Assembly: GCA_016213775.1 (NCBI GenBank)
Contig: JACQZR010000204.1
Span: 1-52,380 of the forward strand
Direction: 5' to 3'
Length of the DNA: 52,380 bases
Source: Acidobacteriota bacterium
GTDB lineage: Bacteria > Acidobacteriota > Terriglobia > Bryobacterales > Bryobacteraceae
Shown here: positions 44,071 to 51,700 of the stretch, piece by piece
How positions within the stretch are numbered: the first letter of the stretch is position 1
How the letters are laid out: every line of letters starts with the position of its first letter
Made by a program: the position numbers and the translations under genes
The notes under the pieces: generated by a model
Told to the model about the DNA's origin: nothing
The model's database searches: none
Seen by the model: only the letters and a program-made list of their open reading frames with translations

Positions 44071-44092
44071 CCCAGTTGAGCGCTCAATTGGG
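44071..44092. promoter_or_regulatory. Operator-like 22-bp palindrome between the TonB receptor and the GntR gene
   Basis: A near-perfect inverted repeat (one mismatch per half) centred on TTGAGCGCTCAA, 76 bases from the receptor start and 77 bases from the regulator start. The size and position suit a GntR/FadR-family dimer site controlling both divergent genes. Binding is inferred. Confidence 0.65.
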
Positions 44093-44168
44093 TAGAGTAT
44101 ATCCATGTCTGCTGGCTACTGTCAAAAGAAAAACCGCTTGGTGCTAGGATAAGCTCGAAGGTTCCTCA

Positions 44169-44855
44169 ATGCCCTCTCCCGACAACGGATCGTTGGTGAA
44201 ACTGCGCCTGGCCGCGAAACTGGAACAAGCCATCGTGGAGCGGCGGCTGCACCCCGGCGAGCGCGTGGTGGAGGCGTACTGGGCCCGGGAATTCGGCGTC
44301 GCGCAAGCCTCAGTCCGCGAGGCCATCAACCTCCTGGTAGCCGATGGATTCCTAGTGAAGAACGCCGGACGCAGTGCCCGGGTTCCGGTCTACACGGAGG
44401 CCGACGTCGCCCGGATCTATGAAGTCCGCGGGGCGCTGGAAGGCTTGGCCGCGGAACTGGCGGCTGCCTCGTCCTCCGACCTCAGTGCCATGCAAACAGC
44501 TCTTTACGAGATGGAGAGCGCCGCGGCCGCGGGCGATTTGCGAAAGCTCATCGACAGTGACCTCGCCTTCCACCTCGCCTTGGCGGCGGCGTCCCGCAAT
44601 CCCGTTCTTGAAGAAATGCTCGCCCGGTTGTTGCGTCCGCTGTTCACCTTTGTGTTGGCGAGAATGGTGGAAATGCACGAAAGCGCCGAACGCTGGTCCG
44701 CTGTTCTCCCCACACACGCCCGCATTGTGGATTTGATACGCGAAGGCAATCCATCGCTTGCCGGACAATACGTGCGGCACTGCATCGGCCGCTTCGCCGA
44801 ATCGGCGCACACCGTGTGGAGTCCGGGAAAACGCCGCCCCAAGCCCCGCGGCTAA
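44169..44855 (+). CDS. GntR-family regulator, FadR/FCD subfamily
   Basis: 228 residues. N-terminal winged helix: LRLAAKLEQAIVERRLHPGERVVEAYWAREFGVAQASVREAINLLVADGFLVKNAGRSARVPVYT. C-terminal FCD ligand domain: ADVARIYEVRGALEGLAAELAAASSSDLSAMQ..., LIDSDLAFHLALAAASRNPVLEEML, and HARIVDLIREGNPSLAGQYVRHCIGR, with the His/Asp positions that usually bind a metal. FCD regulators commonly sense carboxylates or sugar acids. Divergence from a TonB receptor and closeness to a sugar-dehydrogenase-like gene suggest control of carbohydrate or sugar-acid uptake. Confidence 0.9.
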   Translation: MPSPDNGSLVKLRLAAKLEQAIVERRLHPGERVVEAYWAREFGVAQASVREAINLLVADGFLVKNAGRSARVPVYTEADVARIYEVRGALEGLAAELAAASSSDLSAMQTALYEMESAAAAGDLRKLIDSDLAFHLALAAASRNPVLEEMLARLLRPLFTFVLARMVEMHESAERWSAVLPTHARIVDLIREGNPSLAGQYVRHCIGRFAESAHTVWSPGKRRPKPRG

Positions 44856-44980
44856 GCGCCGGCGCAACAATAACTTCACATTTTGGTGGGTCCACCGGCG
44901 TGGCCCGCGAGCGAGGGTCTCGGCGCTGTACGCACGAGTGCGCGCGCCACGCTTGGATGCACAGTTACTCTTACGCGATA

Positions 44981-46306
44981 CTAAGGCACACCCACCACCG
45001 CACTATCCGCAGCCACTTCCGTCTGCACGGTGATCGTCACGTCCCCATGCAGATCACCGAGCACGAAATCAATCTGCTCCGCACTTGCATTCACCACCTC
45101 CACCGCCGTGTCATTGGCCAGCACTTGCGGCGGTGTATCGCCCATCAGCCTGCGTCCTTTGATCGACCACACGCCTGTTTCTTCGTTGTACGTGACACCG
45201 CCTTGGTTGATGCGCGGGCCCACATACTCCACCCGGTACACATTCAGCGCCGCATCGTCGGAAATGAAAATCGCACCGTCCGGCGCAGTCACGATGTGGA
45301 CCGGACGGCCAGACGTCGAGCGCCGTTCGGTGTTCAGAAAGCCAGTGAGGAAGTCCTCCAGGCCTGCGGCACGTCCGCCGGCGGCCCTGATGCGAACCAC
45401 TTTGTAGCCGGTCGGCGTCGACCGGTTCCAACTGCCGTGGAAGCTCAGGAAAGCATCATTCTTGTAGGACAGCGGAAAGCCATCGCCCGTATAGAACTCC
45501 AAACCCAGTGGTGCGGAATGAGCTTGCATCTCCAACTCCGGCGGCTTGGTTTCCCCGCACCTGTCCGGCCGGGCCTGCAATCCCCAACGCGCAGGCCGCT
45601 GCGCACCCACACAATCGGGCCAGCCGTAATCACCACCCTCGGTGAGGATGTTCACTTCCTCAGGCGGTTCGTTGTCGCCGAGGCTGTCGCCGCCGTTATC
45701 GGCACTCCAGAACTCGCCCGTCACCGGATGCCACGCAAACCCCACCGAATTCCGCAGCCCCTTGGCGAACACTGTCTGCCCGGTGCCATCCTCGTTGAAT
45801 CGCAGCATAGCGGCACGCCGGTTGTCCGCCTCAATACAGAAGTTGCATGACGATCCGACACTCACATACAAGCCGCCATCCGGCCCGAACCCCAACGTTC
45901 GAGTCGAGTGGCCTCCTGTCGGGAGTGACAGAACCCGCTCCGCCTGCGAGCGGATGAGATAGTCATCGGTCACCGCGTCGCGATACCGCAGGACCCCATT
46001 CGCAACCGCCACGTACAGAGTCCCTTCGCGAAACGCTATGCTGTGTGGGCCGCTCAATCCCCGCAGCACAGTGACAATCCTGTCTGCTTCCGGAATCGCC
46101 ACTACCGTCCCGTTCGAATAGCCGGTAACATACAGCACCCCGTTGGGTCCGATGGTCATGTGGCGGGGCGCGGCCGTCATCCGGGCAAACAACGAGACCC
46201 TAAACCCTGCTGGAACTGACAGCTCCTCCAGGACGAAGGGCCGGCGGCCAGCCTGTTGAGCCTGCGCTTGAATCAAACAAAAGGCGAACAGCAGAAGTCC
46301 CCTCAT
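44981..46306 (-). CDS. Secreted sorbosone/glucose dehydrogenase-like beta-propeller protein
   Basis: 441 residues from ATG 46306 (GGAGGAG just upstream; another ATG at 46318). Signal peptide MRGLLLFAFCLIQAQAQ. The propeller repeats include GPNGVLYVTGYSNGTVVAIPE, GGHSTRTLGFGPDGGLYVSVGSSCNFC, GLRNSVGFAWHPVTGEFWSADNGGDSLGDNEPPEEVN and GDYGWPDCVG, with FLSFHGSWNRSTPTGYKVVRI, all as in the PQQ-dependent sorbosone dehydrogenase family. Whether it uses PQQ is not shown. It acts outside the cytoplasm, probably on sugars. Confidence 0.85.
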   Translation of the reverse strand: MRGLLLFAFCLIQAQAQQAGRRPFVLEELSVPAGFRVSLFARMTAAPRHMTIGPNGVLYVTGYSNGTVVAIPEADRIVTVLRGLSGPHSIAFREGTLYVAVANGVLRYRDAVTDDYLIRSQAERVLSLPTGGHSTRTLGFGPDGGLYVSVGSSCNFCIEADNRRAAMLRFNEDGTGQTVFAKGLRNSVGFAWHPVTGEFWSADNGGDSLGDNEPPEEVNILTEGGDYGWPDCVGAQRPARWGLQARPDRCGETKPPELEMQAHSAPLGLEFYTGDGFPLSYKNDAFLSFHGSWNRSTPTGYKVVRIRAAGGRAAGLEDFLTGFLNTERRSTSGRPVHIVTAPDGAIFISDDAALNVYRVEYVGPRINQGGVTYNEETGVWSIKGRRLMGDTPPQVLANDTAVEVVNASAEQIDFVLGDLHGDVTITVQTEVAADSAVVGVP

Positions 46307-46388
46307 ACTCCTCCTCATCTTCCCCCTATTGAACACCAACGACGCATGAGAATCTTCGGTGGTTGCCGCCACTATCTCTCCAGAGGCG

Positions 46389-48830
46389 ATGTCCACGCGC
46401 AATCCCATCCTTCCGCCTGCCATTGGATTCGTTTTGGGAATCCTGCTGGGCGTCCGTCTGGACTTCCCCACCGCGCCGCTGGCCACCGGCCTCGCTGTCT
46501 TCTGTATTGCGCTGGCGGTTGCACGCAGAAAGGGCTGGCTTCTGAGCCCCGCGTTCGCGATGGCAGGGATGCTCTGGGCACAATGGCACCGTCCGGGACC
46601 GCCCCCAGTGCCGGATGTCGCCCTGGGTGAAGTGTCCACCGTGACCGGCTGCGTGGTGGAGCCTCCGTCGTTCTCGGAAACGAAGGAGACCTTCGTGATC
46701 GAAACGAAGCCATCCGCGCGAATGCGTGTGACAGCATACGCAAAGGACGATCACCCGCCGCCACGCCTCAACTACGGCCAGCAGGTGGTCTTCGAAGGCA
46801 AGGTTCGCGAACCACGCAACTTCGGCAACCCTGGCGCATTCGACTTTGCAGGGTTTCTCGCGCGCCGCCAGATCTACTGGACCGCCTCCGTTCGCAGCGG
46901 CACCCAGCCACTGATCACCGGCGAATGCGGCAACAAACACCTTGCACTGTTGTACGGCCTCCGCTCTCGCATTCTGGAACGAATCGAGTCCATGTATGCT
47001 GGTGACGATTACGCCATCGGCGTTCTGGAAGCACTGCTGGTAGGCGAGTCGGCGCGCTTTGAACGGGCCTGGTCGGAACAGTACCGCCGCACCGGAACCT
47101 ATCACGCCATCGTAGTCTCGGGCTTGCATGTCACCGTGATCGCCGCCTCCATCGTGACGCTTTTGAAGATTGCTCCCTTCAGCGGCCCCAGCGCACGCCT
47201 TCTCGCGGCGTTGCTCATCTGGATTTACGCGGGCATTTGTGGATGGCAGGCGCCAGTGGTTCGCTCAGCGGGCGGGTTTACGCTGTTCGCCATCGGCGGC
47301 TGGTTCTACCGGGATACCCGGCTGCTCAATCTGCTCGCGCTGCTCACCATCGGCTTCCTGTTCATGGACCCGCGTCAAATCGACGAGGCCAGTTTTCAGC
47401 TCACATTCCTTTGCGTGCTGCTGCTGGGGGCGCTGGCCGCGCCCGCCACGAAACGGCTCTCCGCATTGGCACGCGGGATTCGCGGGCTCCATCACCAGGG
47501 TCGCGACCTGCACGTGGAACCGCGCGTGGCCCAATTCCGCATTGAACTCCGTCTCATCGCCGAGACCCTAACGTTGCTCGTTCGCCTCCCCAACAAAGCG
47601 GCGGCACGGATTGTCGGTTGGACCTCCCGCTCCGCCCTCTGGATCGGCGAGACGTTCCTCGTCTCCGCCGCCATCCAATTCGGACTGGCGCTGCCGATGA
47701 TCTTTCTGTTCCACCGGCTTTCCGTGTCCGGCCTCACCGCAAACCTGATCGTGACGCCGCTTCTCACCACTGCCGTCCCCATCGGATTCCTCGCCGTGAT
47801 CACCGGTTGGCAGTGGGCCGCGTTCCTCACAAAGACGCTTGTGGCATGGTCGCAGGCCGCAGTCTCCTGGCATGCCGACTGGGATCCCAACTGGCGCATT
47901 CCCGACCCGCCACTGTGGGCCGCGGCGCTCCTCGCAGCCTCCCTCCTTGCGTTGATGTTGTTGCCGCGGCGCTGGCTGTTGCTTCCGGCCGCTTCGATGC
48001 TGGGTCTGCTGGCCTGGCACCCCTTTCCACCCGATGCCGTGCCCGGGACGCTGGAATTGACAATGATCGACGTAGGCCAGGGCGAATCGTTGCTGGTTGG
48101 TCTGCCCGATGGCCGCTGGATGTTGGTGGACGGCGGCGGAATTCCGGTCTTCGGCAATCGCCCCCGCACCTCGTCCATGGACATCGGCGAGGATGTCGTT
48201 TCCCCCTACCTCTGGTCGCGTGGCATTCGACGGATCGACATCATCGCCTCCACACACCAGCATGAAGATCACGCCGGTGGATTGGGCGCGCTCATCGAGA
48301 ACTTCCGCCCCAGTGAACTGTGGGCCGGGGCCACTCCGGACAGTCCCATCTGGAGTGCGATCATGAGCCGCGCCGCCGCGAACGGGACAAAAGTGCGGAA
48401 GATGCGCCGGGGAGATCGCGCACCGTTCATGGAAGTGCTGGGCCCTGCGGCTGATTACGTTCCCCGTGCCGCGCCCTCCAACAACGACTCGCTGGTGCTG
48501 CTGCTGCGACACGGCACGCATTCGTTCCTGCTCACTGGCGATACCGAGCGCGCCTCCGAATACGGCCTACTCGATGGACTACCGCATGTCGATGTCGTTA
48601 AGGTGGCGCACCACGGCAGCAAGACATCGACTACCGAAGCTTTCCTGGCGGCCACTACTCCGGTCTTTGGACTCATCTCCGCGGGCAAGGATAACCTGTT
48701 CCGCCACCCACATCCGGAAGTGGTCTCGCGGCTGCAAGAACGTCACGCCGGCATCTTCCGTACCGACCAGTCGGGCCTCATCACCATCCGCTCCGACGGT
48801 CGGCGCCTTACGGCTGAAACCTACCGCTAA
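46389..48830 (+). CDS. comEC: ComEC/Rec2 DNA-uptake channel protein
   Basis: 813 residues. N-terminal membrane helices and a soluble DUF4131-type domain (FVIETKPSARMRVTAYAK..., GQQVVFEGKVREPRNFGNPGAFDFAGFLARRQIYW) are followed by the Competence domain (GESARFERAWSEQYRRTGTYHAIVVSGLHVTVIAA...GWQAPVVRSAGGF...DPRQIDEASFQLTFL). The C-terminal metallo-beta-lactamase domain has STHQHEDHAGGLGAL, LLTGD and VAHHGSKTSTTEAFL. It carries DNA strands across the inner membrane during natural transformation; the MBL domain may degrade one strand. Start: ATG 46389; a GTG at 46359 is also in frame. No other com gene is adjacent. Confidence 0.93.
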   Translation: MSTRNPILPPAIGFVLGILLGVRLDFPTAPLATGLAVFCIALAVARRKGWLLSPAFAMAGMLWAQWHRPGPPPVPDVALGEVSTVTGCVVEPPSFSETKETFVIETKPSARMRVTAYAKDDHPPPRLNYGQQVVFEGKVREPRNFGNPGAFDFAGFLARRQIYWTASVRSGTQPLITGECGNKHLALLYGLRSRILERIESMYAGDDYAIGVLEALLVGESARFERAWSEQYRRTGTYHAIVVSGLHVTVIAASIVTLLKIAPFSGPSARLLAALLIWIYAGICGWQAPVVRSAGGFTLFAIGGWFYRDTRLLNLLALLTIGFLFMDPRQIDEASFQLTFLCVLLLGALAAPATKRLSALARGIRGLHHQGRDLHVEPRVAQFRIELRLIAETLTLLVRLPNKAAARIVGWTSRSALWIGETFLVSAAIQFGLALPMIFLFHRLSVSGLTANLIVTPLLTTAVPIGFLAVITGWQWAAFLTKTLVAWSQAAVSWHADWDPNWRIPDPPLWAAALLAASLLALMLLPRRWLLLPAASMLGLLAWHPFPPDAVPGTLELTMIDVGQGESLLVGLPDGRWMLVDGGGIPVFGNRPRTSSMDIGEDVVSPYLWSRGIRRIDIIASTHQHEDHAGGLGALIENFRPSELWAGATPDSPIWSAIMSRAAANGTKVRKMRRGDRAPFMEVLGPAADYVPRAAPSNNDSLVLLLRHGTHSFLLTGDTERASEYGLLDGLPHVDVVKVAHHGSKTSTTEAFLAATTPVFGLISAGKDNLFRHPHPEVVSRLQERHAGIFRTDQSGLITIRSDGRRLTAETYR

Positions 48831-50080
48831 ACCCGCTCCGGAACCACATACGGCTTCCGATACTCCCGCGTCAGCAATTTGTCCGCCTCAGAATCATTGA
48901 CGAACTTCACCCGCGCCGGATCAAACTTCAACTCGCGGCCCATCCGGTACGCAATGTTCCCCAAGTGGCAATGCGCCGTCGACAAATGCGTCTCCATAAT
49001 CTCCGCATGCAACAGCTTCGGATCCCGCGCGCGAATGGCCTCCGCGAAATTCTGAAAATGGCTCAAATTCGGCGGATACTCCACCTCCGGCTCCGGCTTC
49101 TTGCTGCGCCCCATGTAAACCTGAAACTTGCCATCGGCCATGATGTGCATGCTGCCTTTGGAGCCGAAGAAATCCCATGACATCGGCTCGCTGGTATACA
49201 ACCCGCGCAACTGCCCCACAATTACTGACCCGTCCGCATACGTCCACGTCACGTTCTGCGTATTCGGAGTCTGCGCCTGATCCTTGTATCCGTACCGGCC
49301 GCCGGTGCAGTGCACCTTCACCGGCCACGTTTTGTTCAGCCCCCACCGCGAAATGTCGATCAAGTGCGGACCGTTGTTTCCCAACTCGCCGTTGCCGAAA
49401 TCCCAGAACCAGTGCCAGTTATAGTGCACCAGATTCTCGTGATACGGCTGCATCGGCGCCGGACCCAGCCACAGGTCCCAGTTCAGCCATCCCGGCGGCT
49501 GTTTGGTCTCCTTGAACCCGATTGACTCGCGGTTGCCGGGGAAGAAGAAATTGCCCTGGTACACGTCGCCGATCGCGCCCCCATGGATCATCTCGATCGC
49601 TTTGCGCCAGCGACCCCACCAGCGCCGCTGGGTACCGCCGCAGCAAATGCGGTTGTATTTGCGCGCCGCCGCCACAATCTGCTGTCCTTCAAAAATGTTG
49701 TGCGATACCGGCTTCTCCACATAGGCGTCCTTGCCCGCCTGCATCGCCCAGATCGCCGACAGGGCGTGCCAGTGATTCGTCGTCGCGATCGTCACCGCGT
49801 CGATCTCTTTATCGTCGAAGATGGTCCGCATATCGGCCGTCTGTTTCGGCCGCTTGCCCGTCTTCTGTGCGATCATACCGGCGTTGGTTTCCACGCGGTT
49901 TCCATCGGGATCCACTAACGCTCCAATCTCCACATTCGCCACGGGCAGAATCTCGCGGATGTGCGCCGACCCGCGCGAGCCTACGCCAATAATGGCCACG
50001 CGAACCCGGTCGTTCGCGCCCGCCCAGCCCTGCGATGCCGCGGCCGTTGCGGCCGATACCAAAAAGTGACGCCGTTTCAT
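48827..50080 (-). CDS. Exported Gfo/Idh/MocA-family oxidoreductase
   Basis: 417 residues. The N-terminus MKRRHFLVSAATAAASQGWA is a twin-arginine-type leader (RRHFLVSA). NAD(P)-binding Rossmann fold: VRVAIIGVGSRGSAHIREI, ALVDPDGNR and the EKPVSHNIFEGQQI motif with the conserved Lys. The C-terminal GFO_IDH_MocA domain follows with FGNGELGNNGPHLIDISRWGL. Planctomycetes and Acidobacteria carry many exported members probably acting on sugar derivatives. It converges on comEC and overlaps its end by four bases. Confidence 0.88.
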   Translation of the reverse strand: MKRRHFLVSAATAAASQGWAGANDRVRVAIIGVGSRGSAHIREILPVANVEIGALVDPDGNRVETNAGMIAQKTGKRPKQTADMRTIFDDKEIDAVTIATTNHWHALSAIWAMQAGKDAYVEKPVSHNIFEGQQIVAAARKYNRICCGGTQRRWWGRWRKAIEMIHGGAIGDVYQGNFFFPGNRESIGFKETKQPPGWLNWDLWLGPAPMQPYHENLVHYNWHWFWDFGNGELGNNGPHLIDISRWGLNKTWPVKVHCTGGRYGYKDQAQTPNTQNVTWTYADGSVIVGQLRGLYTSEPMSWDFFGSKGSMHIMADGKFQVYMGRSKKPEPEVEYPPNLSHFQNFAEAIRARDPKLLHAEIMETHLSTAHCHLGNIAYRMGRELKFDPARVKFVNDSEADKLLTREYRKPYVVPERV

Positions 50081-50124
50081 GTTTGGGGAACCTCACTAAC
50101 AGTCTACACACCTGCCGGCCATCT

Positions 50125-50130
50125 TATGAT
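50125..50130 (+). promoter_or_regulatory. -10 box of the vapBC remnant, six bases before the start codon
   Basis: TATGAT at 50125-50130 followed by the GTG start at 50137. No good -35 hexamer is seen at 16-18 bases upstream. The spacing suggests a leaderless message. Confidence 0.45.
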
Positions 50131-50136
50131 GAGATA

Positions 50137-50379
50137 GTGCGAACAACAATCGACCTCGACGAAGATCTCCTCCGCACAGCCAAGGCTATCTCCGCTGTCC
50201 GTGGGCAGACTCTATCACGAGTGATTAACGACTTGGTGTGGCATGCGCTCCGTCGTGAATCAAATCAGGGCTCCACGAGGAACGGCTTTCCGATCCTGCC
50301 TTCTCGGCTTGGCGCCCAACCAGTGACACCGGACCACATCTCCGACCTTCTCGATCAGGCCTTCGGGAGTGAACCTTAA
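50137..50379 (+). CDS. vapB: VapB-type ribbon-helix-helix antitoxin
   Basis: 80 residues starting at GTG 50137: VRTTIDLDEDLLRTAKAISAVRGQTLSRVINDLVWHAL is a ribbon-helix-helix DNA-binding domain of VapB type. The tail NGFPILPSRLGAQPVTPDHISDLLDQAFG would bind the toxin. The stop overlaps the GTG start of the vapC-like frame by 11 bases, the usual coupling. The toxin partner is damaged. Confidence 0.85.
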   Translation: MRTTIDLDEDLLRTAKAISAVRGQTLSRVINDLVWHALRRESNQGSTRNGFPILPSRLGAQPVTPDHISDLLDQAFGSEP

Positions 50380-50683
50380 TCTGGCTGTTGACGTTAGCGT
50401 ATTGATTGCCATGGCCGACTCCAGTCACGTTTTCCATGACGCAATCCATGGGTGGCTGGCAGCCGCCACGGAAAAGTCATGGGGCCACCTGCCCGATTAC
50501 GGAAACGGCATGATCCGCGTGCTCACACAACCAGGCTACGGCGCTCCCGAAGGAAAGCAGGCTGGTGACTTTTTAATGCGGGTGCGGCATGGCAGGCTGT
50601 CCAGAGTGGCCTCAGTATCATGTAGTACCGTTCAGTCGAAAATAGTTCTTGACACTCGCGCACTCCTGATGCACCCTGGTTAA
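50369..50683 (+). pseudogene. vapC: Damaged vapC (PIN-domain toxin), scrambled motif and truncated end
   Basis: The frame starts like a VapC: LAVDVSVLIAMADSSHVFHDAIHGWL with the first PIN Asp. The region after KSW should read ATCPITENG in this subfamily; that text is present in the +1 frame (50484-50504), while the open frame reads GHLPDYGNG. One extra G in 50481-50484 and one missing A in 50503-50505 compensate each other, so the frame resumes with GMIRVLTQPGYG but the conserved Glu is lost. The frame stops at 50683, before the usual TDAYLL acidic motif. The toxin is probably inactive. Confidence 0.7.
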
Positions 50684-50685
50684 CG

Positions 50686-51687
50686 ATGACCGACGCGATC
50701 ATCATCCAGGGGCGCAATGTGGCCTATGCCCGCGGCGCGGTGCCCGTCGAGGACTGCATTCTCGACCCGCAAAACCCTCGGATCCAATTCATGGTCGGCC
50801 AAAGGGCCGGCCTGATCAGCGATGCCGAATTGGAGGACCTGATCTGGGATAAGGACGCCGTCAAGTCCCTCGGGCAGTCCATCCTGCAGAATGGTGGTGT
50901 CTTCGAGGCCGTAATCGTGCAGCGCCAGGGTTCCAAGTACCTCGTGCGGGAAGGCAATTGCCGAACCGTGGCCTGCCGCCGCCTACTTGCCCAATTCCCA
51001 CAGGACAATCGATTCCGGATGATGCCCGCCATGATCTTCGAGGTCGACCTGACCGAGGAAGACCTGGCGGTACTCCTCGCCGACATGCATGTCAGTGGGA
51101 AGATCCGCTGGGACGCCTATGAACAGGCCAAGCACGTCTCGGACCTGTTTCATGTCTATGGCAAGACCTACGAGTGGCTCAGTAATCACTTGCGGCTCAG
51201 CAAGGGGAAGATCCGTGAGTTGCTGGAGGCCTACCAGGCAACAACGGAGTACCTCAACCTGCACCCATCGCCACTCAACGTGAGGAAGTTCGCTGTCTTC
51301 CACGAGGTGATCAAGAAGAAGGAACTGCGGCAGCGGTTCAAGGAACTCCCAAGGTTTCGCGCATCGCTCCACCGGTGGGTTAACGAAGAGCGGATCAGCG
51401 ATTCCAGGCAGGTGAGGGAACTGCCGATGGTGCTCGCCAATCCGGAGGCTGCCAAGGCGCTGGAACAGATCGGCTTCGAGGAAGCGCAGCAGGTGCTGGT
51501 GCGCGAAGACCCTTCGCTGAAGAACGATGCCTTTCTCGCCATCAAGCAAGCGACCGAGAAGGTACGCAGCCTCCCGGCGGATGACATCCAGGACCTGAAG
51601 GCCGGCAATGCGCGTAAAATCGACATGATGCGCGATTTGTACCGCGCTATTGAAGAGGTGGCCGCATTGGCGGGCGTGAAATTCTAG
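50686..51687 (+). CDS. ParB/Srx-superfamily N-terminal domain protein, accessory type
   Basis: 333 residues. The N-terminal part (DCILDPQNPRIQF..., AVKSLGQSILQNGGVFEAVIVQRQGSKYLVREGNCRTVACRRLL) fits the ParB N-terminal (ParB/Srx) fold, with the nucleotide-binding box II read as REGNCRTVACRRL in place of GERRxRA. A helical DNA-binding-like middle follows (MHVSGKIRWDAYEQAKHVSDLFHVYGKTYEWLSNHLRLSKGKIRELLEAYQA) and then an alpha-helical C-terminus. No ParA lies beside it. It starts three bases after the broken vapC ends and is followed 13 bases later by the next gene. A partition or defence role is possible. Confidence 0.75.
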   Translation: MTDAIIIQGRNVAYARGAVPVEDCILDPQNPRIQFMVGQRAGLISDAELEDLIWDKDAVKSLGQSILQNGGVFEAVIVQRQGSKYLVREGNCRTVACRRLLAQFPQDNRFRMMPAMIFEVDLTEEDLAVLLADMHVSGKIRWDAYEQAKHVSDLFHVYGKTYEWLSNHLRLSKGKIRELLEAYQATTEYLNLHPSPLNVRKFAVFHEVIKKKELRQRFKELPRFRASLHRWVNEERISDSRQVRELPMVLANPEAAKALEQIGFEEAQQVLVREDPSLKNDAFLAIKQATEKVRSLPADDIQDLKAGNARKIDMMRDLYRAIEEVAALAGVKF

Positions 51688-51700
51688 GAGGAGACCGAAA

